Source of the DNA: Anaeramoeba flamelloides
Taxonomy: Eukaryota > Metamonada > Anaeramoebidae
Length of the DNA: 64,000 nucleotides
Assembly (NCBI GenBank): GCA_027625915.1
Contig: JANTQA010000023.1
Span: 7,440,001-7,504,000 of the forward strand
Reading direction: 5' to 3'
A program made the position numbers and the translations under genes. A model generated the notes under the pieces. It made no database searches, was not told the DNA's origin, and worked only from the letters and a program-made list of their open reading frames with translations. Shown one piece after another: positions 1-12,197 of the stretch. How positions within the stretch are numbered: the stretch's first letter is position 1; each line of letters starts with the position of its first letter.

Positions 1-3000
1 CTTTGATTTGCGAATTTTTCTTAAAATTCTCTATTTGTGTCCTGTCGAAACTTTGAAAGAACAAATTGCAACTTTCAAATCAAAAACCTATCAATATCCA
101 AAAAGATAAAAATTCCCTTTTTTTTTGGGAAATTGAAAATATTTCTTAAAAATTTACCAACAAAAATTTTAATTACAAAGAAACCTTCAACCGTTCTTAT
201 TCGGGTATCTAGTAAACGTTCCTAGTCTTTCAATTTCATTTCTTGAGAAAATGTTGAAATGTAATAAATCGTAAATCTTCAACAATAAGTAGAGAAAATT
301 TAGAAAATTTAGAAAAATAGAAAAACATAATTTATTGTAATTAATATTTAGGTTAAAGACAAATTTCTGAGAAAAAAATGTCAGGTTTGATAACGACTTT
401 GTTCATATTTTTAAAAATTTTCTCTTCTAATTTTAGAAGAAAAAGTTAAAAATAGAATACTTTGGTTCAGAATTATAAACTGTTATTTTGACAAGAAAAG
501 TATAACAATTTTCACTTCCTTTTTGATACCAATAACAAATTACATCACAATTCTTGGATAAATCTATTTGTTATAAGATAATATGGAAAATAAACGACAA
601 ACCGATACCATTTATTTTTCAAAGGAACATTTACGTGAGAAGGTGTCGATTTTGAAACAATCATACTGTCATAAAAATAAACAATTAAACAATGTTTTAA
701 TGCGAATTTTTGTGTTTAAACCAAAAAAAAAATTGAAAAAAAAAAGCCAAAGATTAAATTCGACACAAAAGTACAATTTTGTAATTTTAAAAAAAGATGA
801 TTTTATTTTTTTATTTGAAAAGGTAAGGAATATTTCAGATAAAATTAGTAAAAAAAACAGAAAAAATAAAAATGGGAAAGTTTGACAACAAAAATTTTCC
901 CAAAAAGTTGGTTTAAGTCTGATAAAAAACCAATTAATTTTAAAACAAAAAATGTATTATTTTGTTGTAATACCTTTGATAAATTTAATAAATAGCATAT
1001 GTTGTAAAATTTTTTTGAATAAGTTCATGAAGTTGGGGTGTATCTGTTTTGTTTGGTTCTTAAACTCTTTGGTTGAAATTCCCAACTGACACCAATAATG
1101 TAAATTGGGATCTTTTATTTCTTTTTTCGAAAACCTCTTAATTAAAATTTTAAATAATTTAAAGTTTTAAAAAAAAGCCAAAAATTAGATATAATTGATC
1201 ATTTAGGGGATACAACGTTATTATATTACTGGGGTATGTTGTTGGTGAACACTTTTTGGCAGAATATACCCAATTTGTAATTGGAGACCTTCTGACTAAA
1301 ATGGTCAATATCCAAGATAATTTTTTTTTATATATTAATATTTAAGGACTATGTTTTGAGATGAAATTGGGGTAATCATGTATAAAAAAACCCTTGAAAC
1401 AGTTTGAAAAACCATATTAAATTTACAAACTTGGGAGTTCTTTGTAAAAAAATGGTGAATTTATTTCTTACCAATTTTTCTTGGCTGCTTTACCTCTTTT
1501 ACGAAAAATACGAACTCTGAAAAAAGATCAAGTTTCTAATTGCTATTATGGAGATACTAAAACGCAGAAGAATGTGTAACCTGAAAATAAAAACAAAAAA
1601 AAAAGGTGAAAAATACAAAGGTTCAAAGCAAATAAGTTTAAAAAGAAAAAAGTAATTCCAACAATTAAACAAAGATTCCCAAACAAAAATTCATAATCAA
1701 TTCATCAAATTTAATCAAATTAACGAAAAAGGAAAAAGGCTTTAATTTTTGGAGTCATTAATTAAAGATAGAATTAGATTTTTATTTTATTTTTTGATTT
1801 TATACTAATATTTCTTATAAACTCTTTTTTAAGTTCTTCATTTTTTTTTTTTCTTTTTTTCTAATTTCTGTTTTTACTTTATTATTCTGAACATAAGAAA
1901 ATTTGGGTATGTATTTCCCTTGAACAACCATAAAATCTATCATTTAACACCTGGATCACCTTAAAGAAAATTTAAGAAAAAGAACATTTAGAATGTAATT
2001 TACACTTCTTCAATAAGATAATAATCAAAAAATGGGAAATGTTCAAAATCAGACTATTTACAATTTTTCACAAACAATTTTAAAGAAAAAATTTGATTTT
2101 CATATATCCTAATTTTGATTTCAAATTAAAATACAAAAAATTACTATAAATACTCTACATATTATTTACAATCACCTTTTTACATTTTTAATGCTTTAAA
2201 ATATTGGGCGTTTGTCTGTAAATCCCCATAAGTCGGTTTTCTTTCTAAATTTTCCTGAAAATATATTTTATAATTTTTTTTTTGAATATTTTTAACTACA
2301 AAACCAACATTTTTTGCTCATTTTTTCCATAATTAAAATTCCTTTTGAGAAGTGAATGCAAATTTAAAACAATAAATACACCCTACAACATGGAAAAGTA
2401 TTTCCCAGATTTTGAAAAATTGTGAGAAAAAAAAAATATTTTACTCAAGAATTGCACTTACTTTAATATAAATTCAAAATAATCAAACACCTTTCTCCAG
2501 GTATAATTTCTTCATATATTTTAAATTTATAAAATTGATTCTAATTTTTAAATTTTAATATTATAATTATATTTCAGTTTTTGATTTCATTCAATATTAA
2601 TTTTTCAGATTTGGTATTTTTTTCAATTTTTCGATCGATTCAAGGTTGAAAATTAATTTAATCAGAATATTTTATCCAATTACCAATTTAAAACACCCAT
2701 AATCTATTCGATAGTTAATGTATTTATCTAAAAATGGGAATATTTTTGATTTTTTACTAATATTATCAATTGATCAGATAAATGAAATTACTGGGTTTTT
2801 TAAAATTTCCGTGTTTTAGGTTTTAGAGTAATTCCAGAATTTTCAAGCTAAAAATTTGTTTTTTTATCAAGACTATTTTATAAAAAATATTACTAAAATT
2901 TTATTAAAAAATACTATCTTTAAAATAAATCCATATGAATCCAAATTAAACGAACTAAAAACTTAATTAACACTTTCAGGACTTCAGAAGCCCAACTAAT

Positions 3001-4235
3001 GATATCATTTTAATACAGAAAAGGGGAATTATACTCAGTTTAACTCTCAGCTTTATATCAATAAATTATCAAGTCACATATCATAAGAAATCCCAGATAA
3101 AAACCATTTCATAAAGATTGAAAAAGAAAAATAAATATTTTCAATACCATCTATGATATAGGTTAATAAATATGAAATAATTCCCCTTCTTTTTTTGTTT
3201 TCATTCTGTTTGACAAAAAGATTTCATATCATTTTTTTGTAAATCTGTTTTCTCTATTTATATGTTTCGTTCTTTTCTCTTTTTTATATTTTTATATTTG
3301 GGGTAAACTCAGAATTGGAAATTAACGTAAGATTATGAATATATAAAAATAATAAATTACATAAATTCGATACCATACATATTTCAAAAAAAAAAAAATA
3401 GAAAAAAAAAAAAATAGATTTTATATATAAAACTTCTAAAAATGATCTGGGAAAATTCAAATATGCCAAAGACTTATGGATCCAATAAACAGCGAATATT
3501 ACTATTATAAATATGATCACATTTATTTACTTAAATTAGGCTGACACAAGATATAGTTTTTATAAAAAATTAGTATTTTTTTAGGAAAATTTGAACTTGG
3601 AAAAAATTTATTTTTACAAATCAAATTCCGAATTAAACCTCATTTCACTCACAGATGCCAAACCGAAAATGAAAAACTAACTTTTTTTTCAGAATCAACC
3701 AAACCAAAATTATTTAGAAATAGCAGTAATAATAAACTGTTGATTAAAGTTAATATTCACAAAAGAAATACCTGAACAATCCTTAAATTTCAAAAAAAAA
3801 AAAAATTTGTAAAAAAATTTTCGTCCACTTTCAATGGAAGGTCTCGTGAAAAATTTCTCAATTTCTTTGGAAAAATAAAATTTTTTCAAATAAGATTTTT
3901 TAATTATAAGTGTATTATTTTTAACAGAATACACAAAGCCCACTTTGATGTTTTATAATTTGGAGTACCAAACATTTTTTTTTCAAATTAACTTCTTCAT
4001 TAAAGCAAAAAAAAAAAAATTTACAAAATTGGAGAAAAATATAAAAAAAAAGTTAAATTCAAAAGGAAAAAAATAAAAATAAAAATAATTTTGATCTAAA
4101 AATTGAAAATTTATTTTATGATGAATAATGAATTAATATTATGGAAAAAATTCTATTTCTTTGATAAAACTGGCCCCATTTAACTGAAATGAGTTTAACT
4201 TTATAAAAATTGATTATAAAGATTGTTTTGCTAAG
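1..4235. other. gene-poor AT-rich stretch
   Basis: I see no confidently recognisable gene here. A reading frame at 583-885 (+, 100 codons) begins with ATG and has a good donor (AAG|GTAAGG at 823) after exactly 80 codons, so it could be a first exon, but its product (MENKRQTDTIYF...) is not recognised. On the minus strand around 1490-1585 there are two acceptor-like CAG sites followed by short open pieces (one reads VRIFRKRGKAAKKN), too short to assign. A decayed repeat copy lies at 943-1165. The rest is A/T runs. Confidence 0.5.
943..1165 (-). mobile_element. decayed fragment of the 706-bp TIR element
   Basis: Read in reverse, this stretch matches the middle of the element found in the SGF29 intron (52.5-52.7 kb) and the RCC1-BTB intron (60.5-60.7 kb). 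The shared order is a GGGAATTTCAACC block, an AACTTCATGAA block and a run ending CATTTTTTGTTT. Similarity is patchy and neither end of the element is present, so this is an old partial copy. Confidence 0.5.
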
Positions 4236-5249
4236 CTCCCCATTTCGTTTAAAGTGTGCGAGATTTGCGAGTATAATTATACCAGAAAAAAATTTTAGTA
4301 CAGAATACATAATAATCAAAATAAAAAAAAAATTAGATTTGGGTTTTATTTTGTTTTTTATTTACAAATTTTGTAAAATTTTTGATTATGTTATTATTAT
4401 TTTTTATTAACGAAAATTGTAACTTTTATCAAAAAACCAAAATCGAAAAATAGTTATATTTTTTAATTTAGTTAATTAATTACCTATCCAATTATTTTTC
4501 AATTAAATATATGATATTTATGCTCACCAAGAATATAAAATTTGGATAATCCTTTGTGAACTGAGTCAAAATTATTATTATTATTTTTAATTATCTTTTT
4601 ATCCATTCATATTAAAAACAAAATAATGGATTTCTATTTTTATACAAATTAATAGTTATAGAACCACTATAAATAAATCTGTTTTTAATTTCAAAGAATA
4701 ACCCAATAATTATTAAAACATAAACCAACGACTACTTTGTTTTGTTTCTTTTTTGTAAAAATTATTATATTATTAATATATTTCCAAGATTTCTTATATA
4801 TAAAAATGTTTTGTAAAAAAAATACCAGAACTAATTATTTAATTTTTTAACAAAATAGAATTGTTTTTGCAACTAATTGACATTTCACCAGAAATTTAAG
4901 AAAGGTATTTTGCAACTTTGAGACTGAAAATTTATATTCAACATTTACATTTATAATGTAATATAGTTTTTTTTCTCAAATTCTTGAATTTGATTCTTTA
5001 GTAGTTTTATAAAAGTGTGGACTAAAAGGTGAACTTAAAACTATCATTCCATCTGTTACAAGTTGTTTTATTAACACCATAGAAAGTTTAAGTCTTCAAT
5101 TTTTTAGAACTGCAGCAATACAAGGATCATTTTTAATTGTTGAGAAGAGATTTTCAAATAGCACAATTATCCAAAGAAAATATTTAGATATATTGCAACA
5201 TATAGAACAAAATCGATTTACATACAAAACGGCCACAAGTAAATTTTGA
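4236..5249 (+). CDS. probable histone-fold protein (NC2-alpha/NF-YC/CHRAC type), 3' exons only
   Basis: Two exons, about 4236-4297 and 5029-5249, with a 731-bp intron (donor A|GTACAG, acceptor AAAAG|GT). Across the junction the frame stays open and gives RFASIIIPEKNFSELKTIIP followed by SVTSCFINTIESL and later TIIQRKYLDILQHIEQNRF. This has the spacing of a histone fold of the NC2-alpha, NF-YC, POLE4 and CHRAC families: R(I)xxI near helix 1, a conserved P and S at the start of helix 2, and a (K)TIxxxDLxxxIExxxF helix 3. About ten extra residues sit between helices 2 and 3 compared with those families. Such proteins pair with a second histone-fold subunit on DNA. The first exon with the start codon is not identified, and the 4236 acceptor is the least certain boundary. 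The stop lies 65 bases before the DIS3 start codon. Confidence 0.42.
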
Positions 5250-5314
5250 CATTTTTGTGACAGAATAGAATCCCACAAAGGAAAAAAGAATTCATTTTTC
5301 CTTATTTTTCACGA

Positions 5315-5871
5315 ATGAAAACAAAATCATTTATTAAGCGAACAAAAAAAGGAGATGTTCTTCGAATTGTACGAGAACACTATCTTCGAAACGATATTGG
5401 TGCTGGAACTGAGCTTTTAGAAGAAACAAATGTATACAGACCAGAGTATACACCACTAACAGCAAAGGCAGCACACTATTTGGTGCTTGACACAAATATT
5501 GTGTTGCATCAGATCGATGCGCTTGAGCAATCCAAGCTTACAAACATAATCATTTTAAGTACAGTCCTTGATGAGGTGAGAGGAAATTCAATGAAAACAT
5601 ACAAAAGAATTCGAAAGCTGTGCTCGGCACAGGAAAGGCATTTTTATGTCTTTTCGAATGAGAACCATCGAGACACCTATGTTGAACGTTTAAAAGGAGA
5701 GTCTGTAAATGATAGAAATGATCGTGCAATAATGGTCGCAACCCAATGGTACCACAACCGCCTCAAAAATAAGATGAAAGTCATACTCATCACAAATGAT
5801 AAAGAATTAATCGCTCGTTCAAAAAAAAATAATTTAAATGTTCAAACAAGTAAGTTTGCTACTTTACTTTA

Positions 5872-5912
<41 letters not shown>

Positions 5913-8900
5913 CAATCTTTTGATACAAATACAATAAGATCTTCTTTTACTTGTGTCTGCTGAACTATTTCCACAGAAAGTCCAATATATTTTTTGATCT
6001 TCTTTTTATTACGTATCAACAATTTTTTTAAATATTTTTAACACAAGATTTAAAAAAAAATCTTGAAAAGGAGTAAATTACAGTATTTTCAAAAAGTGAA
6101 AACCTAAAAGCTTTAAACAAACGACAAAAAGATTGAAGAATTTAAATGGATCAGTCTCGTGAAGAATTAAAAAGTGCTTTTTGTTTCCTTCAAAAATTAA
6201 AATGAATAATTGTTGAGATAAAAAATTGACACACACCATCGAATGGAAGGGACTTGTTTACAGCCGTTTTAAAAAAGTGTGAAATAAAAAGTATTTGAAT
6301 CTAGTTCTGAACATAGATCTACTGAATTTTGTTCAACATCGATATTTTGTTATGTTTGCCAAAATAGTCCACATAAAACGTGCTTAGTGGAAACAAAATT
6401 GCCTGTTATTTTCAATCGCTATGATCAACCAAATAATAGTAGAAATCCCATAGCAAACTTTTCTATGAGATTTAGTTGTTATTTTGTAAAGACTTAGTAT
6501 GTGCGATCCTATTGGGAGAAATAGTTTCAGAATAAGGTGGGTTATTTACCGAGACTCAAAATAATTAAATAACCAAAAAAATAAAAAACAATTAAGAAAA
6601 TAAAAAAAGTCTTTGTAATTATTTTTTTTTAGTACACATTCTACTTTTTTATTAAGTAGTTTACGAGACTTACCACTTCTAAAAGCTTCTAATTTCGAAA
6701 GACTCAAAAAGGCCAAATAAACAAGTCTTTTAGTACTTCTATCTTTAAAATTTGAATAAATTTTTCTTGTTGGTGTTTCTTCTAATCCATCCTGGTGTTT
6801 TTACAAATGAAGATCATTTCTTAGTTTCCTTAATTTATTATTTAAAACACTATTTGTTCCTGTAAATTCAATTAAGCCTAAATCAGGAAAATTTTGGAAT
6901 ATTTTAATGGGCAAATTCAATTTTAAAGTACACAAATAAACAATAGCATAATGCTTGATAACTTTCTCGTTTAGAATGTTGCCCGTTTCCCTGTTTTAGC
7001 TGAACGAAAAATTTTGATTTTAACAAATTCAAATCCAATTAGCTAAAAGGTATTTTGGTAATATCATCCATGATCGAATTATTTTCTTTTTATGTGAATT
7101 CTTTCCATCGTTTTTTTAATATTGTTGATCGATCTTATTTTAAGATGTTTCTTGGTGTTGAACTTTATCTTAATTCTTTAAGGTCTTCCTCTTGTGATGG
7201 ATTTAATTCCTTTCTATTCATTCTTTTATTTGACAAATAATTCCTATTATTTTCTTCTTCTTTTCAGAGATCTGTTTAATACCGAATCCTTTTGATGATA
7301 AATTTTGAAATTAAATTTTAAATTTTGGATTTTTGTTGATATAAAACATTTTTGTTGAGTTAAAGAAAAATAAACAAAATCATCAAAATTTAACCAAAAA
7401 TGTGTTTTGGAAATATCAATTTTTGGTTAAATTGGAGTTTTTCTTTTGATGTTTTACTATTTTAAATGGGTTTAACTTGGAGAGAAAAAAATTAAATGTA
7501 CTTTGATCATAACAAAATTAGCTTATAATTCAGTTAAACATGCTTTGTAGGCGAGTATAGTTTTTTTTGGACATACATTTAACTTCTGTTAATTGAACAT
7601 TTGCTACATTTAACAGAATTTTAATGTGTCAAAATGAGACGAATAACCGTTCTATAGAGACATTTGAAAACTTTTTTGTCACCATTTTTTAAAAATTACT
7701 CGTTAATTGTAAGCAATGATTGAATGTTAAAAATTAAAGAATAAAAGAAATCACAGAAATCATAGAAATCATAGAAATCACAGAAACCAAAAATCAAGAA
7801 GAAAATTCATTTTTTTTTTGGCGATCTATATCCTAAAAATCACAACTTTAAGAAAAAATTCTGAAAATTTGTTCATAATTATTTTGTGTGTACTTGTGAT
7901 AAAACTCTGATTGATTTAAAATCAATTTTTTAAAATGAATAAATTTCAGATTTTTAATTCTAAATCCAACTAAAAAATCTATCATTTAAAAAATAAATTT
8001 AAATATCAATACTAAGGATCCAATTTTCAAGTAATATACATGGATTTCAAATTATTAAACCTTTCGAAACTTTGTTTTTAAATAATAGTTATAATATCTA
8101 AGATATAGGAAGTCATAATATTTCATTTTCAGTTTTATTGGTTTTTGTGGTTTCTGTGATTTATGAAGTGTTCATAAAGTCTAATTTCTCACATTTATTG
8201 TCCCAACAATCCATATAAAATAATATTAAGAGTTAGAAAAAACAACAAAGACCAATTTCAAACAATTTGCTCTCTATTCCATTAAATAGAATGGAATACA
8301 TTAAATATAAAATAACAAAGAAAACACAAAAACTTTTTTTTTTTTTTTTCCTCGATTTCTTCAATTTATAAAAGAAATTTATTCTATTAAAATCAATTTC
8401 TTACCCAAAAAAAAATTATTTTTAAATTTATTTTTAAGCAACATTTATGTTTAATTTCTAATAAATTAGTATAATAATTAAAATGTAAACTGTCTATGAT
8501 AAGTATCAAACTTTAATTTATATATTTTATAAAAAAATCATTTGGTTCTAAGTCCAAAACAAAGATAAAATATCTAAGAAATTTTTAAAAAAGATAAAAA
8601 ACAAATAAGGTTTTATTATTAAATAATTTTGTATTCTGATTGTTAAATGAAAACAATTAAAAAATAAAATTTATTTTTTTGTTAGATGAATTTAAATTTT
8701 GTACAAATTATTTTCAAGAAAAACAATTATCTATTGTTTCTAGAATTGATTATCAACATAGTTACATTATCTTACAGTCTTTTTAAATTCGAAAAAATCT
8801 AACAGAAATTTTCCCTATATTTTCTTCTTCAAAAATTAATTCGTAAAAAAACCTAGAACACTTCACTAATAAAACAAAAATTAAAAAAAAAACAAACAAA

Positions 8901-11900
8901 CATCGTTCGTTTTTCTATACTTTAAATTTTGATTAGAAAAAAGATAGATATTTTTCAACAAAACAGAAAACACCTAAAAAACTTAGTTAACTTTTTTTAT
9001 TAATTATTATGTTAAGAAATAGAAAAGAAAGAGATTTTCTAAACAAAAACTCAAAGTCTAGAAAACCCACGTTCTATACGGCACTCTATTACTCTTATAA
9101 AAACTTAATTTTTTTTTGTAATTATCTTTTTTTGAAATAAAAAATGGTTTTTGATTTTATTACCAAAAAAATAATTAGAAAAAACTTAATTGCAAAGATA
9201 TCTTTTTTAAAAATAGTTGAATCTGAAGAAAAACACCAAAAACACCATCTTCTATCATTTAAAAAGTTAAAACAATCCTTCTCTGAAAAAAAAAAAAAAA
9301 AAAAAAAAGCAAAATCTAAAAATAATATTTTTGATTATTAATCACCTTGAATTAGTTAAACAAAAGATATGAAAAATTAAAAAGAGTCTTACTTTAATTT
9401 ACACAAATATTATATCAAATTGATATTTCTAAAATAAATGAATTTACAAAATAATTCATAAAAAAAAATATAAAGCAAAATGTATTCCAAAAATTATGAC
9501 ATACTTTTTGGACACTTGGTAACAAAAATTCATTCTGAATGACTAGTTACTTTACTCTTTTGTATCTATCATTATTATTATTACATAAAAACTAAATAAT
9601 TTAATTTTTTTTTAATATAAAAAAGTACTTTATATTCACAAAAATACTAATTCATTTAAATATATTTCTTTAACAATTTTAATATAAAAAAACTCAAAAT
9701 AACTATCAAAAAATATAATTCAAAAAATTTATTTATCAAATAATTTTTTATTTTAGTCTTTCAATATGCAAAAACTCTAAAAAATCAACCAGAATTCATT
9801 GATTTATTATATCACCCACAAGATGAATCCTCTGATGATGAAGATGAAAATAACAATAACAAAAACAAACAAACGAAAAAAACAAATGAAATTAAGATGA
9901 AAGGAAACCAAAATCGAAGCAAAAAAAAAACCAAGGCAAAAAAAAACACGATCTATCCAAGTCATTATTCAGAAATGAAACTTCGAGAAGGCATCTCTAA
10001 TAACACACTTTTACAGGGCGTAATTCATTTTAACCGAAATAATTTTTTAGAAGCGCATGTAACTGTTGAGGGGCAAGTTAAGGACATTTTAATCAAGGGT
10101 AGACAACGATTAAACCGAACCATTGATGGTGATCATGTTGTTGTTAAATTATTATCCAAAAATAAATGGACGACACAATCAAACCAGATTATAGAGGAAG
10201 GAGGAGGAGAAATTGAGACTATTGATGAATTAAACAAAATTATTTCCAAAATGGATCAAAATGACAAAAATAAGAAAACTGTCGTTAAAAAAAACCAAAA
10301 AGCTAAAGGCGGAAAAAATAAGAAACAGGAATTTTCGATTCGGCCAACGGGGAAGGTTGTTGGGATTTTAAAAAGGAAATTAAGGCCATATGGTGGCTCT
10401 ATCGAAATTGACGACTTTACAAAAAAGACTGGCGGAAGGAATGAAAATATACTATTTGTCCCAATGGATCGCAAAGTGCCAAAGATTAGGATCAAAACAA
10501 GGCAAGTTGACCGGTTAGTTGGGAAACGTATCGTGGTTGTCTTTGACCATTGGGATCAAAATTCGTATTATCCCAATGGCCACTATGTCAAAACACTGGG
10601 GGACATTGGAGACAAGGAAATTGAAAGCGAGTTAATTTTAATTGAAAACCAAGTAAGATATTCGCCATTTTGCAAAGAGGTCCTTGATTGCTTACCCTTA
10701 AAGCAGGAGAAATGGCAGATCCCACCGGAGGAGATCAAAAAGCGAAAAGATCTACGGGAATATAATATCTTTAGTATTGACCCCCCCGGGTGTAAAGATA
10801 TTGACGATGCCCTACATGTAATTCCCTTACAGAACGGCAATTACGAAGTTGGCGTGCATATAGCTGATGTTACATACTTTGTGAAGGAGGGAACTGCTGT
10901 TGATATTGAGGCCTCCGAAAGATGCACCACAGTATACTTGGTTGATCGAAGAATTGATATGTTGCCGCCATTGCTGGGGGAAAATTTGTGCTCATTACAC
11001 GAAAAAGTGGAAAGGCTTGCCTTTTCGTGTATTTGGGAATTGACACCGCAATCTGAAATTGTGAATACTTGGTATGGCCGAACAGTCATTAAATCGAAGG
11101 CTGCATTGTCATATGGGCAAGCACAATTCCGAAAGGATAATTTAAAAATGAATGATCAGATTTCGAAAGATATCCGAAATCTAAACATGCTCGCAAAAAA
11201 CCTGAGAGCGAAAAGAGTTCAAGACGGCGCCCTGCAATTGGCTTCACCAGAGGTCCATTTCAGCCTCGATTCTGAAACACAAGAGCCGCTCGATGTGGAA
11301 ATATACAAGATTAAGGAGGTAAACCATCTAGTGGAGGAATTCATGTTGTTGGCAAACATTTCTGTTGCAAAAAAAATCCAAGCAACCTTCCCCAGCTCTG
11401 CAATGCTGAGAAGACATCCTTCGCCGAGAGATGGTGCATTCGACAACCTGTTGGCATGCTTAGCCAACGTTAATTGTTCATTAAACATCGAATCATCAAA
11501 GGCATTAGCAGACTCCCTAGACAAATGCCACCTTAAGAGTAACCCCTATTTCAACACCCTCGTCAGGATATTAACAACCAGATGCATGACCCAGGCCGTT
11601 TATTTTTCTTCGGGAACAGTAGAATACAGCGATTACTGGCATTACGGTTTGGCATCACCCATCTACACACATTTCACTAGTCCAATCAGAAGATACGCTG
11701 ATGTTGTCGTGCATAGAATGCTTGCAGCGTCAATCGGAATCAGCAGTATTTCCAAAAGGCTATCAAACAAATATGAAGTCGAAAAAATTGCCAAGGTGAT
11801 CAACCATTGCCACAGAATGGCACAATCTGCTTCAAGGGATTCAATTAGTTTACATTCCCTGATTTTCTTTAAAGAAAAGTTAATGGATGAAGATGGATAC

Positions 11901-12197
11901 GTAATAAATGTGAAGAAAAATGCCTTTATAGTCTTGGTACCTCATTATGGTGTTGAGGGGATCATTTACGTTTCAGGCAAAGACGGCAAAAGTAAAGTAC
12001 CCAATTACAATTTCCACTTTAATGAAAAAAAGCAAATGTTGATCTCCAGTAAATTAAAAATAAAAGTTTTTGATAAAGTTAAAGTCAGAGTCGAATCAAC
12101 TAAAACAGTAGAACATGGTGGTAATATTAAAATAATTCTAAGTTTATTGAAACCACTCAGAATAATTTCAGAATATTCACACAGTTTTAATAAATAA
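5315..12197 (+). CDS. DIS3: DIS3/RRP44 exosome ribonuclease
   Basis: Catalytic subunit of the RNA exosome: a 3'-5' exoribonuclease with an added endonuclease. Exon 1 is 5315-5849 and exon 2 is 9757-12197, joined A|TC (Ile179), giving 991 residues; human DIS3 has 958. The join restores a conserved stretch reading VQT-IFQYAKTLKNQPEF, as in animal DIS3. Domains: PIN endonuclease about 50-178 with the acidic residues D59, D133/D136 and D162; cold-shock regions about 240-480; RNB exonuclease from about 510 with DPPGCKDIDD (D520, D526, D528, D529); S1 domain at the C-terminus. The start aligns with other DIS3 proteins (KSFIKRT..VLRIVREHYLR). Oddity: the cysteine cluster (CR3 motif) that normally follows REHYLRxDIG is absent; this protein has DIGAGTELLEE instead. 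The 3,907-bp intron starts with GTAAGT, carries a 39-T run 24 bases in, and contains decayed coding remnants. Confidence 0.97.
5874..5912. repeat. poly(T)39 tract inside the DIS3 intron
   Basis: An unbroken run of 39 T begins 24 bases after the DIS3 donor site. It could act like a polypyrimidine tract or a transcription-slowing run, or simply be the oligo-T end of an old insertion. Its exact length may be uncertain in any assembly. Confidence 0.9.
6288..7270. other. decayed coding remnants within the DIS3 intron
   Basis: Two coding-like zones lie in the intron. On the plus strand, 6288-6497 is open for 69 codons without a start codon and contains a Cys-rich piece (CYVCQNSPHKTCLVETKLP). On the minus strand, about 6640-7270 reads as protein-like pieces in changing frames, for example KRMNRKELNPSQEEDLKELR and KIFQNFPDLGLIEFTGTN. 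The composition is less AT-rich than the intron around it. A dead transposon or gene fragment is the likeliest source, but I do not recognise the family. From about 7300 to 9750 the intron is A/T-rich filler with a short imperfect tandem of an AAATCACAG-like unit at 7745-7795. Confidence 0.35.

Noticed and set aside
5096-5278. 60-codon minus-strand frame beside the DIS3 start
   Set aside because: It is the shadow of the plus-strand histone-fold exon, which has the better codon pattern.
9144-9341. 65-codon plus-strand frame in the DIS3 intron
   Set aside because: Lys/Ile-rich product made from A/T runs, no splice or family support, lies inside an intron.
10256-11524. Several minus-strand frames across DIS3 exon 2
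   Set aside because: Shadows of a conserved exonuclease reading frame.
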